From NCBI RefSeq assembly GCF_015291665.1, contig NZ_CP030049.1, positions 806,001-870,000 of the forward strand: a stretch of 64,000 nucleotides of DNA. Reading direction: 5' to 3'. The notes beneath the pieces are model-generated. The model saw only the letters and a program-made list of their open reading frames with translations, did not search any database and had not been told where the DNA came from. The position numbers were made by a program, and so were the translations under genes. This DNA is from Bradyrhizobium sp. CCBAU 53338. Lineage in GTDB: Bacteria > Pseudomonadota > Alphaproteobacteria > Rhizobiales > Xanthobacteraceae. Below, piece after piece: positions 27,774 through 37,427 of this stretch. The first letter of the stretch is position 1; every line of letters starts with the position of its first letter.

Positions 27774-28772
27774 TCAGCAATTGTTGCCGGAATGCTGCGG
27801 CGCGGCAATGCACAGCCGAGCAATAGGTCTGTCGGCCAGAGGATCGTTGAGAACAAGGCCGGGTGGGCGGCCCCATTCGACCTGCTGAAGGAAGGGCAGG
27901 TTCACCTCCGCCTTGGAGTTGCAGGCTTTGAGGGGAGCCACTAAGGCCGAGTTCGAGTGGCTCCAGCCGGCGAAGTCGACCGAAAAGCAATATTCTCGTG
28001 GCATCTGCTCCGTACTGTCGTCGATTGTAGCCAAAAGAGTATTTATCGACCGGCTTCCCTGCGGAGTGATCAGCTTCCCACCGACCATCAGCCTGTATTT
28101 GATTCCAACGAGGATATCCGCGATGTCCGAATGTACGGTTTGTCCACTCCATTCGATGACCGTGCGTACCCGGTTCTTACCGCGATAATTCCGGTTGCTC
28201 GCGACGTCGTGGAGATCGTCGGCACTGAAAGTCACGCTCCGGACGTCCGCCAATACCGCCTTCTTGCTCGTTCTCGCATTCGTGTCGACGTTCTCTAGGA
28301 AAACGCTGACGCTTTCGGTCAGCCCCTTCGCATCCCATTCGACCTTCACCAGATCGAGAACGGTCAGCGCGAGGTCGGCGTTCGCACGTGCGGCAACGGG
28401 CGGTCTGGCCACGATTGACAGGGGCTCAGGCCTTGCGATGAGCCAAATGCCGAGGCCGACGAGTGCGGCGCAGACTAGAAGCACTATCAAGGTCAAGACG
28501 TTATGGAGAATGACGATGAGGCGGATCAGTTTCACGTCCTGATCGTTCACCACACTGCGGACGGCCGTGTCCCGTTCGATCAATTGACCGATGCGCGTCG
28601 GCGTGAGCGATGCGTAATCCTTGATGTCGACATTTGGAGCGGCGCGCAGCTTATCGACGACGCCCTTCATGAGGTCACCGCCGATGCGGTACTGGCCGGC
28701 CCAGAGATAGACGAAGAAGCCCACGATGCCGAGAACGGCTGGCAATCCCTTCAGAAAAACGAATGCATCCAC
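27774..28772 (-). CDS. Membrane protein of the M48 operon, unknown function
   Basis: A 332-residue protein with an N-terminal hydrophobic segment (GLPAVLGIVGFFVYLWAG) and a second near residue 90-112 (LTLIVLLVCAALVGLGIWLIA). About 190 residues follow that are probably on the periplasmic side. The second half is strand-rich and has three cysteines. It begins the operon that continues with the 143-residue protein and the M48 protease. I recognise no family. A complex of membrane proteins around a protease is a reasonable guess. Confidence 0.65.
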   Translation of the reverse strand: MDAFVFLKGLPAVLGIVGFFVYLWAGQYRIGGDLMKGVVDKLRAAPNVDIKDYASLTPTRIGQLIERDTAVRSVVNDQDVKLIRLIVILHNVLTLIVLLVCAALVGLGIWLIARPEPLSIVARPPVAARANADLALTVLDLVKVEWDAKGLTESVSVFLENVDTNARTSKKAVLADVRSVTFSADDLHDVASNRNYRGKNRVRTVIEWSGQTVHSDIADILVGIKYRLMVGGKLITPQGSRSINTLLATIDDSTEQMPREYCFSVDFAGWSHSNSALVAPLKACNSKAEVNLPFLQQVEWGRPPGLVLNDPLADRPIARLCIAAPQHSGNNC

Positions 28773-28929
28773 GTCGATTGTCTCCGCACGGTAGAATTTT
28801 GCTCAATTTTCGCTTGCAGGACAAGTCCGGCGCAATCTAAGTGAATCCATGGTCGCGCGGGAGGAAAGGCTGCGACATTCGTGCATGGTATTAGATTTTA
28901 ACGGAGATTTGTGAGGGGCGTGGGGACAG

Positions 28930-30052
28930 ATGAGCGTTCACAAGATTCGCTATGTAGTCCGGCCGCCCAGCGCCTGCCCAAAGGAGTTGCTTTCCGGCAT
29001 AAGTCCCGGCGGCCAATGCGAGGTGGATACCGATTTCGTGGCCGCATGTGCCATCGGAGAGCTCCTTCAGACCGGTGGCGGATCGAGCAGGCCATTGGCC
29101 CTGCTGTTCGAAGAGCTCCTCGTCCCCGGCGGAGACGGACTCATTTGGAAGGGCAAGGGGCCTGGCCGCGGCAAGGAGATGCGGCGCGCGTTTTCGGGGT
29201 TGTTCGGGCGATTTTTCGCCCGGGCTTACCTCGCCCGATACCACGGTTTCGATTGGTTCACACCGATCGACGGAGATCCAACGAACGTCTCGAAGCGTCT
29301 GCGTGTCACCAGACTAGCCGGAAAGGGGACCGAGCTTCCGGATTGGATCTGCGGCTCCGGATCGGGTCGAGTTGCGGTCGCCGAGGCAAAGGGTACCAGT
29401 CAGGCATCGAACGGCACCGGCACCGGGTTGCCTGGTCCTATAAAAACTGCCGACGGCCAACTCAAGGGAGTCGTGGTCGAGAGATTGCGGAACGTGGCCG
29501 GGAAGGAATAGCTGGACCGCGGTTCGCGCAAAGGGCTGGGCGGTCATGTCGCGTTGGGGGGTCGAAATCCCACCACGAGGTGCTTTCCTCTACGTGCTGG
29601 ATCCGGACACGCACGGCGAACCCCCGTCGGCCCACGAACGGGACGATATAGTTCAGGACATTGCCCGGGCTCATGTCGGCTACCTTCTGGCCGGCATGGG
29701 GTTCAGCGAGATGGCATCGCAGCTCTTGGCGGAGCACGTTGCCGGCGGCAACAGGCCTCTGGAGGGAGCGTTCCTCGGGTCTGACGGTGAGGACTCCGCC
29801 ACCTATCTAGGCGTACCCGTTGGGCCGCTTGGCGTGCTGCCGTTTCCCCTCGGTCAAGCTCAGACCCTCGCCCAAGCGATGCCGAACTCGATCCGGTTCG
29901 TAGGGGTCGATGCGGATGTCATCCGGAGAGCTCTCGCAGGCCAACGCCTCGACGCGAGGGCGCGCCGCAGCGACGGACCGGTTCAGATCGGCGGAGACGG
30001 TCTGCTCTATGCTCCGATAGATCGCGTTGCGCCGCGTTCCTTGGCGATCTGA
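28930..30052 (+). pseudogene. Predicted PD-(D/E)XK nuclease-like gene, frameshifted
   Basis: Two frames probably form one gene. Codons from ATG 28930 run 193 residues to a TAG at 29509. They contain TELPDWICGSGSGRVAVAEAKGT, a PD...EAK pattern like a restriction-endonuclease active site. About 29480-29511 the frame shifts, and the protein resumes as SWTAVRAKGWAVMSRWGVEIPPRGAFLYVLDPDTHG and runs to 30052. The whole would be about 370 residues. ATG 29546 inside the second part could start a separate protein, but it lies within a continuous-looking strand. The family is unknown. Confidence 0.5.
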
Positions 30053-30128
30053 CGGAAGGACGATCCCTCTCGTTCGATAGATAGGGCAGGTTCCGACACT
30101 TGGAGCTCGAAGACAACCGAGGACTGAA

Positions 30129-31025
30129 ATGCCCCAGCCAGAATGGGAGCGATACAAGATTGCCGACAAGTACGCCGAACTCACTACCGTGCGGCATATC
30201 GTGCACCTGCCTGTCGCCCGCCGGATCATCGAGGACGGACGGATAAAGTCCGGGCTTGTCTTCGACAAGAGCCGGCTCAACAAATCACGCATCAGCGTCA
30301 CCTGGCTGTCGGCCAATAATTGGTCGCTGGGGTCACTCTATGGGACCGTCGAATTTCAGTTCGATTGGGAGAAACTCGTCAAACACAAGAAGATCTACTG
30401 GGTCGAGGCGATGCCGAACTACCACCCGCCGGCCTTCCGTTTTCTCATGGCGTTCGAGGATATCGCTTCGCCGTTGGTGACGAAGTACGATCCGGAGAAG
30501 GATGACGGCCCATTGAGGCGTGTCGACGGGAAGTGGCGGTGGCATCCGGATTTCTGTTCAGAGTTTATGGTTGCGGATGATTTTCCGTTGTCGGACATCT
30601 CGGGATTGGACTTCGTCCGGCATCACCAGAATTACTGTCGAACCAAGCCGGATTGCTTCGAGAAAATCGCAGACCCCTCGCCTCAGACGACGTCAGGCAA
30701 GCTTTTGTCCTACGTTCTGGCGCATGGAGTCCACGCCTTGGACAAACACATGCAACCGGATGGCAGCGGAAGGAATCGGCTCCTCGACATGGCCAGCGCC
30801 TGGTTGTCGATCGGTTTCAATCAGGTGGAATATGCTGGATCGGTCGCCTCGAACGAGGATTGCGATTCCGTCATGAAGGGCGCATTGGCGCTCTTCGCAG
30901 TCGATAAAATGGATGACGGCAAGAGGCTTTTGAAGCTGATCGCAGGAAGCGCGCAATCTGTTTCCGCACTCACTAGGCTGATCCGAATTCATTTCGGCTC
31001 GCCTACCTGGGACTTCGGCTTGTGA
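30129..31025 (+). CDS. Uncharacterised protein, possible partner of the preceding gene
   Basis: A 298-residue protein of unknown family. The first 130 residues (VRHIVHLPVARRIIEDGRIKSGLV, then WLSANNWSLGSLYGTVEFQFDW) have the texture of an ADP-ribosyltransferase-like fold, such as DarT-type proteins, in which a histidine strand is followed by I..G.I. I could not identify a catalytic triad, so this is only a hint. It follows the broken nuclease-like gene by 76 bases and converges on cap3. Confidence 0.5.
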   Translation: MPQPEWERYKIADKYAELTTVRHIVHLPVARRIIEDGRIKSGLVFDKSRLNKSRISVTWLSANNWSLGSLYGTVEFQFDWEKLVKHKKIYWVEAMPNYHPPAFRFLMAFEDIASPLVTKYDPEKDDGPLRRVDGKWRWHPDFCSEFMVADDFPLSDISGLDFVRHHQNYCRTKPDCFEKIADPSPQTTSGKLLSYVLAHGVHALDKHMQPDGSGRNRLLDMASAWLSIGFNQVEYAGSVASNEDCDSVMKGALALFAVDKMDDGKRLLKLIAGSAQSVSALTRLIRIHFGSPTWDFGL

Positions 31026-31053
31026 TTTGCGGGAGATCAGCGCTTGCGCCGGC

Positions 31054-31506
31054 TCAACCGATCTTGCCCATGGCGACGAGGTGCCCGTCGGAGCCGATCT
31101 CACAGTACGTCGCGGCTGTACCGACTATGATGAATACCAAAGGGTCGGACTTGTGCCTTCGCAACTGCTTGCGCCACGACCGCCGGTCGACCCAGGACGG
31201 CGTTGGATGCCGCTCGGGATGGGTGTGCCACTCGCCCACGAAGTTCACGGCCCCTCCACTTTCGAACCACTCTCTGCTCGCGATTTCCTGATGGCCCTTG
31301 TCCTGCCGCACGAATCCGAAGCGGGTGCGGCGGTCTTCCGGCATCGGAGTCGTGCACTTCAATACTTCGACGTGCGGGCCTCGGTAGCGTCCCAAAAGTA
31401 TGCCGCCGGCCTCGCGATCCGACTCCGGCGGAGCCGCGAAGCGCGCGAGCTCTTGCGCGACGGCGTCGGCGAGGGTCACCAGACGGCCCTTCGCGAGAAA
31501 GATCAT
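31054..31506 (-). CDS. cap3: Cap3-like JAMM deconjugase
   Basis: A 150-residue JAB/MPN protease. The conserved glutamate precedes GGILLGRYRGPHVEVL, and the zinc site is EWHTHPERHPTPSWVDR (HxH...S..D). The start ATG 31506 overlaps the cap2 stop (ATGA). In type II CBASS, Cap3 removes the CD-NTase from the proteins to which Cap2 conjugates it. Its position as third gene after the CD-NTase and cap2 matches the canonical order. Confidence 0.88.
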   Translation of the reverse strand: MIFLAKGRLVTLADAVAQELARFAAPPESDREAGGILLGRYRGPHVEVLKCTTPMPEDRRTRFGFVRQDKGHQEIASREWFESGGAVNFVGEWHTHPERHPTPSWVDRRSWRKQLRRHKSDPLVFIIVGTAATYCEIGSDGHLVAMGKIG

Positions 31507-33191
31507 GCGCTTCCGCCGCAGGCGGGACACTTGACGACCCGCTTGGGATTGCCGTCCTTCACCTCGTTGGCGGTCCGATGATCCATCGTGAGAGACCGCC
31601 AGCGATGACGCTCGCCGTTGTTCGCCCAATCGAGAACCATGTCGCACGCGAGGCCGGCCGCGCTAGCCGCCCGCGACACGGGGAAGGGGATGTAGTGGGC
31701 GTCTCCGCACGCGAGATTCCGGGCGGTCTCGATTTCCACTCCCTCGCGTAGCAGCCGGAATCTCTTCTCGCCTGCGAGCTCAACCTTCAGACACTTGAAG
31801 CAGGCGAGATCGGGATCGTGCGACATGAAGCCGACGGCGGCGGCACCGTTTCCTTCGAGCCAAGTATAGAGGATCGGCGGGAAGTCAGGACGCTTTCTTA
31901 CGGCGTAGTCGTTCAGCGCGATCGACAGCGCTTCTTCGCCTGTGGCATCGATGCACAGGTCGTACCGCTGCAGGATTGCCAGCTGCTTCATGATCGAATC
32001 GCAGCTGAACCCGATGTCCAGGTGCGGCAGCTGCTGGCCCAGAAAATCGGCGCAGGCTTCGGCCTTGTTCCACGTGAGATACGGCGCGCCGAGGAGGTGC
32101 CGGCCGAGATTCGCGCCCTGGAGTTCGTCGTCGTCGACGAGCATCAATCTTCCGCCGCCGGCGCCGGCACCGCTTTGAGCCAGGTGCTGCGCAAGAAATC
32201 CGCCGACCGTTCCGCATCCGATCAGCAGGATGCGCTTTCCTGCGAGGTTCTTCATGTGACCGAGATTCCTCGAAAAGACATAGCCTTCATCGGCGGGGAC
32301 TCCCACATAGCCCGAAATTTCGACAGCGGCCGGTATCCGATCGAGCGTTCGCGCGATGCTGGCTCGCCTGTTCTTCAGGAATTCCGGCGTCCGATAGGGT
32401 TTGGCGATCTCCGCCGATACGAAGAACCTTCCGTTCGGCGCGGACAGGCAGATCCATTGGATGTGGAGATCTTTCGTCCTGGCGAACGCCGCTTCGATCG
32501 ATCCGAGCGCATTGGGGGCCATTTTCTTCAGCCAGCCGTTGAGCTGCGCCAGATCCTTGGGCGGCCACGGCAGCTTCGGATCGAACGAAAGCGGCGGCAC
32601 CAGAATTATCGGGCAAAGGATACCTGGACCAGGATCCTTCACGGTGTTCCTCCGGTGCAGCTTCGCGAAACTTGTTTTGTCGTGGGAGACGACGATGGTT
32701 TTGTGCTCCGGATCGCGGTCCAGCCTGAGGATGTGGACCTTCGCGTCGCCTTCGAAAGAAGGGGGCAGATCGACCAAGACCTCGCCGTCCGACCAGTAGC
32801 CGCCGAACTCCTCGGCGAGGTCGTCGACCAGGCGGCCCCTTACGGCGTCACGCAGCACCTGGTCCGCACGCTCGAGGCACTGGATGATGGTCTCGGCGGG
32901 CTTGTAGCGGTCGAGCACGACGCTCTTGCGGTCGAGATAGCAGAACGTGCCGTCCGAGCGGAGCACATGCGGGACCTGCCCCTTCGATCCCGCTTCCGGG
33001 TCGGTCAGGCAAATGACCGGAGGCCTGATGAAGTCGAGGTCGTCGACGGATACGACCGCCGGGACCTTGAGTCCGGTCTCGTCGAGAAGGCCGATGTAGT
33101 GAAGGCCACGACGCGAAAAGTCGCGCCGGAAGTTGCGCTGACTGAAGGCGTCGTGAATGCGCCGGACAGAATCGTCGTCCCGCTCAGGCAC
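31503..33191 (-). CDS. cap2: Cap2-like E2-E1 fusion enzyme
   Basis: A 562-residue fusion. The N-terminal E2-like domain has its likely catalytic cysteine in SDGTFCYLD near residue 100. The C-terminal ThiF/E1 domain begins LAGKRILLIGCGTVGGFLAQHL near residue 322, with the adenylation aspartates in LMLVDDDEL, and ends in paired cysteines (CFKC, CPACGG). The GTG start at 33191 overlaps the CD-NTase end by eight bases. Cap2 ligates the CD-NTase C-terminus to target proteins to prime cyclic-nucleotide synthesis. Confidence 0.9.
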   Translation of the reverse strand: MPERDDDSVRRIHDAFSQRNFRRDFSRRGLHYIGLLDETGLKVPAVVSVDDLDFIRPPVICLTDPEAGSKGQVPHVLRSDGTFCYLDRKSVVLDRYKPAETIIQCLERADQVLRDAVRGRLVDDLAEEFGGYWSDGEVLVDLPPSFEGDAKVHILRLDRDPEHKTIVVSHDKTSFAKLHRRNTVKDPGPGILCPIILVPPLSFDPKLPWPPKDLAQLNGWLKKMAPNALGSIEAAFARTKDLHIQWICLSAPNGRFFVSAEIAKPYRTPEFLKNRRASIARTLDRIPAAVEISGYVGVPADEGYVFSRNLGHMKNLAGKRILLIGCGTVGGFLAQHLAQSGAGAGGGRLMLVDDDELQGANLGRHLLGAPYLTWNKAEACADFLGQQLPHLDIGFSCDSIMKQLAILQRYDLCIDATGEEALSIALNDYAVRKRPDFPPILYTWLEGNGAAAVGFMSHDPDLACFKCLKVELAGEKRFRLLREGVEIETARNLACGDAHYIPFPVSRAASAAGLACDMVLDWANNGERHRWRSLTMDHRTANEVKDGNPKRVVKCPACGGSA

Positions 33192-34332
33192 TGGTCGATT
33201 TGCCGACCGTGGGGGCGGCGGCGATCCTCGGAGCATGCGAGCGTATCTCGGCATGCGCGGCCTTGGTGACGTCGACGAGATCGATCTGATCCGGAATGCG
33301 GTCACCGAACAATGCGGTCAGCCTTTCAATGGCTTCTTCGGGATCGAAGCACTTCTCGACGATCTCTGTGAGCTCCGCATCGAACTTCTTGGCCATGTCG
33401 ATCGCGATACGGCGGCTGGCCGCACTCAGTCTGCCGTCGACGCGCTCGTCGCGGTCGGTGGGATTGTAGACCGGGCCTTCCAGCAGGCGCGGAAGACGTT
33501 CGGCGATCCGCAGCAGCGCCAGGTCGTCACGGCCGGGAACGTTCGGACGGCCGAGGTCCTCGCACGCTTCGAAGGCGCACACCATCAGAAGGATCGACGA
33601 TACGTCGTCGAGATGGGGGCGGTGGTGGTCGCGCCAGGCCTTCAGGTACCGGCAGACGCGGCGAAGCACCGGACCATAGATCTTGATGGCCTCGACGAAC
33701 CAGTCCCGGATCTTGCGCGGATCCGACGAGATCCAGTCGTGCTCGCGATGGGCGAGCAGGACGCAGTCCGACGGCAGCGCGTCCCAACGATCATCGCTGT
33801 CGACGCGCGCATCGCGGGCCATAGCGTCGAACGACTTCATCTGCTTCTCGAGCTTCTCGAATTCCGCATCTGGAATCGCGTACAGCGGCACGTCGATGTG
33901 CGAGTTCGACGAGATCACCAGCCGCGAGCAGGTCGGCTTCTTCCCGAACTGCCAGCCTTCTTCCTTCGCGAGCTTCTCGAGCGCGGCGTCAACCACCTTG
34001 AAGAAGGCGGTAGCGGCGACGGAAGGCCGCTGTACGCCCTGGATAAACGTCATCGGGAGGTAGGCGCCGTCGTCGAGGTCCATCTGCTGCGGCGGGGTCC
34101 AGCACGGATCGTTGATGGTCCGATATGCGAAGCTGCCCTGCGTGAAAAACCGGGGATGGACTGTCACGCCGAGCTCCTGCTTGGTCAAAGCCGCGAACGT
34201 CTTGCGCAGGCAATCTCGAACCTTCTCGCGCGCTTCCATGAGGCACGCGCGGTCGGTATCGGCGATGTTCAGGTTCTTCAGGAAACACGCCGCGTCGCCA
34301 GACGCGTGCAGCACTTTCGAGACGTTGGCCAT
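33184..34332 (-). CDS. cdnA: CD-NTase of type II CBASS (DncV-like)
   Basis: A 382-residue cyclic oligonucleotide synthase. ATG 34332 is chosen because ggagatc lies 6 bases upstream. The nucleotidyltransferase motif is FTQGSFAYRTIND followed by MDLDDGAY (residues 63-90), and the third acidic residue is in SHIDVPLYAI near residue 148. The type resembles DncV, which makes cyclic GMP-AMP. The C-terminus ends GKSTSA; conjugation by Cap2 normally uses the final residue. It is first in the operon with cap2 and cap3; the effector capV is divergent. Confidence 0.9.
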   Translation of the reverse strand: MANVSKVLHASGDAACFLKNLNIADTDRACLMEAREKVRDCLRKTFAALTKQELGVTVHPRFFTQGSFAYRTINDPCWTPPQQMDLDDGAYLPMTFIQGVQRPSVAATAFFKVVDAALEKLAKEEGWQFGKKPTCSRLVISSNSHIDVPLYAIPDAEFEKLEKQMKSFDAMARDARVDSDDRWDALPSDCVLLAHREHDWISSDPRKIRDWFVEAIKIYGPVLRRVCRYLKAWRDHHRPHLDDVSSILLMVCAFEACEDLGRPNVPGRDDLALLRIAERLPRLLEGPVYNPTDRDERVDGRLSAASRRIAIDMAKKFDAELTEIVEKCFDPEEAIERLTALFGDRIPDQIDLVDVTKAAHAEIRSHAPRIAAAPTVGKSTSA

Positions 34333-34524
34333 GGCCGATCTCCATCTGGAAAAGCGAGGGAGATCTAGACGGTGGACAATGCCCTCCAGTCGCACAACCG
34401 CGCGAATCAGACTCTATCTTGAGAGTCCACTAGATTGTAGAACAGAAAATGAACATTTCATACGGGATTCCCGAGCCTCGGTGGATCTCCGATGCCACAG
34501 CGTGCTCCGAAACTAGAGATTGCA

Positions 34525-35508
34525 ATGACTTTTCAGATACTTGCTCTCAGCGGCGGTGGCTTTCGAGGCCTGTTCACAAGTTCGGTCCTGGCGCGCCTGG
34601 AGGAGCAGGCAAAGCGCCCCCTTCACGAATGCTTTGACCTGATCTCGGGGACATCGGCAGGCGGCATTATCGCCCTCGGTCTGGCGATGGGAAAGAAGGC
34701 CGAGACGATTCAGGAGATGTTTCTCAAGCACGGGGAAGAGATATTCCCCCGCGGGGAGACGCCGAAAAGCCGGCTGGCGCAAATGCAGGCCCGGTGGTTC
34801 GAGTGGCGACATCCCAAGTACGACGGTACGGTGCTCCGGAGCAAGATCGAGGGCGTGCTCGGCGCCGACGCCAAGCTCGGCGACGCGAAGACGCGCGTGC
34901 TTGTTCCGACGGTCAACATGACCAAGGGAAGCGTCCAGATGTTCAAGACCGCGCATAATCCGAGGTTCATGACCGATTACAAGGTGAAGGCCGCGGACAT
35001 CGCCATGGCGACGGCGGCCGCGCCGCTGTACTTCCCGATGGCCGAGATCGGGAACAGCTATTTCATTGACGGCGGCGTGGTCGCGAACGCACCTGACCTT
35101 TGTGCGCTGCACGAAGCTGTCCAGTTCCTGGATCAAAAGATCGAGGACGTATCGGTGATGAGCATTGGCACGACCACCAGCAAATTCTCGCTGCCGACGT
35201 CGGCGGGACGCAATTTCGGCCAAAGGGACTGGCTCGAGAACAACCGGCTTCCATCGACCATCATTTCCTCGCAGCAACAGCTGGTCGATTTCATGCTCAA
35301 GCATCAGCTCGGCGATCGCTACATCAGGTTCGACGAGCAGCCCTCCGCCGAGCAGATTTCCGATCTCGGGATGGACCTCGCGACCGAGAGCCGGCGGAAG
35401 ACCCTGCTAGGGATGGCGGACGGTTGCTATCAAGCGCTGTGCAACGATAGGCGCGTCATCGATATGTTGGCACATCGGCCTACCAAGCCGACGTTCTATC
35501 ACGTGTGA
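34525..35508 (+). CDS. capV: CapV-like patatin phospholipase, CBASS effector
   Basis: A 327-residue patatin. The oxyanion motif GGGFRG is at residues 10-15, the nucleophile serine in GTSAGG near residue 44, and the catalytic aspartate in FIDGGVVANAP near residue 180. CapV enzymes are activated by cyclic GMP-AMP and degrade the inner membrane. ATG 34525 gives the usual family start; an ATG at 34492 is also open. The gene is divergent from the CD-NTase, with about 190 bases between, rather than upstream on the same strand as in the classic operon. Confidence 0.9.
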   Translation: MTFQILALSGGGFRGLFTSSVLARLEEQAKRPLHECFDLISGTSAGGIIALGLAMGKKAETIQEMFLKHGEEIFPRGETPKSRLAQMQARWFEWRHPKYDGTVLRSKIEGVLGADAKLGDAKTRVLVPTVNMTKGSVQMFKTAHNPRFMTDYKVKAADIAMATAAAPLYFPMAEIGNSYFIDGGVVANAPDLCALHEAVQFLDQKIEDVSVMSIGTTTSKFSLPTSAGRNFGQRDWLENNRLPSTIISSQQQLVDFMLKHQLGDRYIRFDEQPSAEQISDLGMDLATESRRKTLLGMADGCYQALCNDRRVIDMLAHRPTKPTFYHV

Positions 35509-35636
35509 ACTACGCAAGAGGGATCCAACGCGTAACATCGGCAGATTGCCTGAAGGCCGCGAGCAGGTTGAGATGCGAGCTACTCGTGGGGCCGGAAAGC
35601 TAGTGCGGGATCATCGAGGTTAAAGTTTCGGTCAAT

Positions 35637-36316
35637 GTGTCGCAATCGAGATTTGCCAAATGGAACGTTGAAGTGAAACAACACGACTATTCGTTGCACG
35701 GTGGACTGAACCGAGCCAAGGTCGGACGCTACCTAACGTTGATCGCCGCGTCGGTATCGGCTGCGATCGTTTTCACGCTGCTTTCCGTGGTCGACGTGGC
35801 GAACCGCTTCGGGCTCAATGTCAACCTGCCACCATCGGTCCTTTCCCTCGTCGGTGCGGGCATGGTCTTTGCGGCGCTCTATTGGACGCTCGATCGGTAC
35901 GCGTGGCGATGGCCCTTTCTGAATGCGGCGCTGAAGGTCCCGGATCTCGCTGGGAGCTGGTCCTGCGAAGGACGAAGCCTCAAGCCCGACGGGAGCCTCG
36001 GCTACGCATGGAGGGCGACCCTCACGATCTTTCAGACCTGGGACAAGATCCGAGTGAGGCTGAAGACGGATCAATCGGGCTCCGACAGCATTGGGCAGCC
36101 CTGATCTGCGACGACGCAGAGGGATATAGGCTTCTGTACAACTATCGGAACGACCCGGCTATCGGAGAGGTGGACTTAAGAAGCCATCTCGGTTCCTGCA
36201 TGCTTATTTTCTCGAAAGATCTGGAATCAGCAGAGGGCGAGTATTTCAACGGTCACGGCCGCTTCACATTTGGCACGATTAGTTTGAAGAGGGACCATGG
36301 TAAGGGACATCAATAG
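35637..36316 (+). pseudogene. Cap15-like 2TM/beta-barrel effector, frameshifted
   Basis: A GTG start leads to two transmembrane helices (residues 32-52 and 67-85), then the start of a beta-rich domain (VPDLAGSWSCEG, then GYAWRATLTIFQTWDKIRVRL). A stop follows at 36104 in this frame. From about 36090 the other frame continues the domain (AALICDDAEGYRLLYNYRN, LIFSKDLESAEGEYFNG) to 36316. One missing base would explain it. Cap15 effectors bind cyclic dinucleotides with the beta-barrel and disrupt the membrane. The end overlaps the CD-NTase start by 20 bases. Confidence 0.75.
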
Positions 36317-37415
36317 TCGACTGAACAAACTGCGCCTGCGTCGCAGGGGCGTCGACCGTCTTGGAAAACTCAACGAGGCTTCCCGCAAGGAAGTGTTGTC
36401 GAAGAGCTTGGCTGCGGAAAGCTGGCAGAATAGGGCTCCGTCGCATGCTTACACGCGATATGCGCTTGGCGCGATGCAGGAGGTGGGACCTGAGTACACC
36501 AGAATCAGTGTCGAAACGGCCGAGCGCGTGGGCAACCAAATCCAGAAATCCATCGATTCGGTCGAATTTCGGCTTCAGGGGTCGGTGCCCCTCAACGTCC
36601 ATATCCGGGGAGTCAGCGACGTCGATCTGCTCGTGCTGGAGACCGGTTTCCTCATATTCCACTCGTCGGGGCCCGCGGCAGGCACCTATGTTCCCACGGC
36701 GCGCAACTCGCTTGGAGTGCTAGGCGAACTACGTTCCTCGATCGAGAAGATCCTGCCATTGAACTTTCCAGCCGCCGACGTCGATACGTCCGGTGGGAAG
36801 GCGGTCGCCGTTTCTGGAGGGTCTCTGGCGCGACCGGTGGATGTTGTTCCGTCCCACTGGTACGATACCGTCGTCTACCAGCAGTCTAGACAGATTCACG
36901 ACCGAGGAGTTGTTATTCTCGATCGCAAAGTGCCGAAGACAATCGAGAACTTCCCATTCAAACACATAAAGCTGATCGAAGATCGTTGCAGTTCGTGTCT
37001 CGGCGGCCTGAGGAAGGCCATACGGCTCTGCAAGAACGTCAAGGCTGATGCGGTCGAGGAGGGTACCAAGATCAATTTCCCCAGCTTCGACATAGCCGCT
37101 ACCATGTATCACGCGGATCAGACGGCCTTGAAAATCGGATATCTCTACGAGTTACGGGTCCTCGCGGAGGTGCAGCGACATTTGGATTACCTGTATCACA
37201 ACCCTGAAGAAGCAAAGAAGTTGCGCGTCCCGGACAGCTCCCGGTTCATTTTCGACACACAGGAGAAGTACGAAGGCATGAAGGCGCTCTCACATGAAAT
37301 CGATGATCTCGTGAAGAACGTCGCCAAGGAGCAGAAGCCGCAACTGACGTTCGATCTGGGCATACCCTGGGGGGTGGCGCGAGGCGCCATCGAGTCGATC
37401 GAGATACCGAGTTAA
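36297..37415 (+). CDS. CD-NTase of a second CBASS-like locus
   Basis: A 372-residue nucleotidyltransferase. The active-site pattern is LQGSVPLNVHIRGVSDVDLLV near residues 93-113 (GS...DxD), with a third acidic residue in ARPVDVVPSHWYD near residue 180. It begins within the broken Cap15-like gene after a gaagaggga ribosome site. The sequence differs from the CdnA-type enzyme 2 kb away, so this is a separate synthase. Cap15-type effectors are known to accompany clade B and E enzymes; the clade here was not determined. Confidence 0.82.
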   Translation: MVRDINSRLNKLRLRRRGVDRLGKLNEASRKEVLSKSLAAESWQNRAPSHAYTRYALGAMQEVGPEYTRISVETAERVGNQIQKSIDSVEFRLQGSVPLNVHIRGVSDVDLLVLETGFLIFHSSGPAAGTYVPTARNSLGVLGELRSSIEKILPLNFPAADVDTSGGKAVAVSGGSLARPVDVVPSHWYDTVVYQQSRQIHDRGVVILDRKVPKTIENFPFKHIKLIEDRCSSCLGGLRKAIRLCKNVKADAVEEGTKINFPSFDIAATMYHADQTALKIGYLYELRVLAEVQRHLDYLYHNPEEAKKLRVPDSSRFIFDTQEKYEGMKALSHEIDDLVKNVAKEQKPQLTFDLGIPWGVARGAIESIEIPS

Positions 37416-37427
37416 GTCGTCGGGCCG

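Noticed and set aside
27724..28152. Extended start for the 143-residue gene
   Set aside because: The extra 143 codons overlap the upstream membrane-protein gene in another frame and read as low-complexity shadow sequence; ATG 27723 has a ggagag site.
31818..33269. 483-codon plus-strand frame
   Set aside because: Antisense to cap2; no domain and no ribosome site.
33157..34368. 403-codon plus-strand frame
   Set aside because: Antisense to the CdnA-type CD-NTase; composition typical of a shadow frame.
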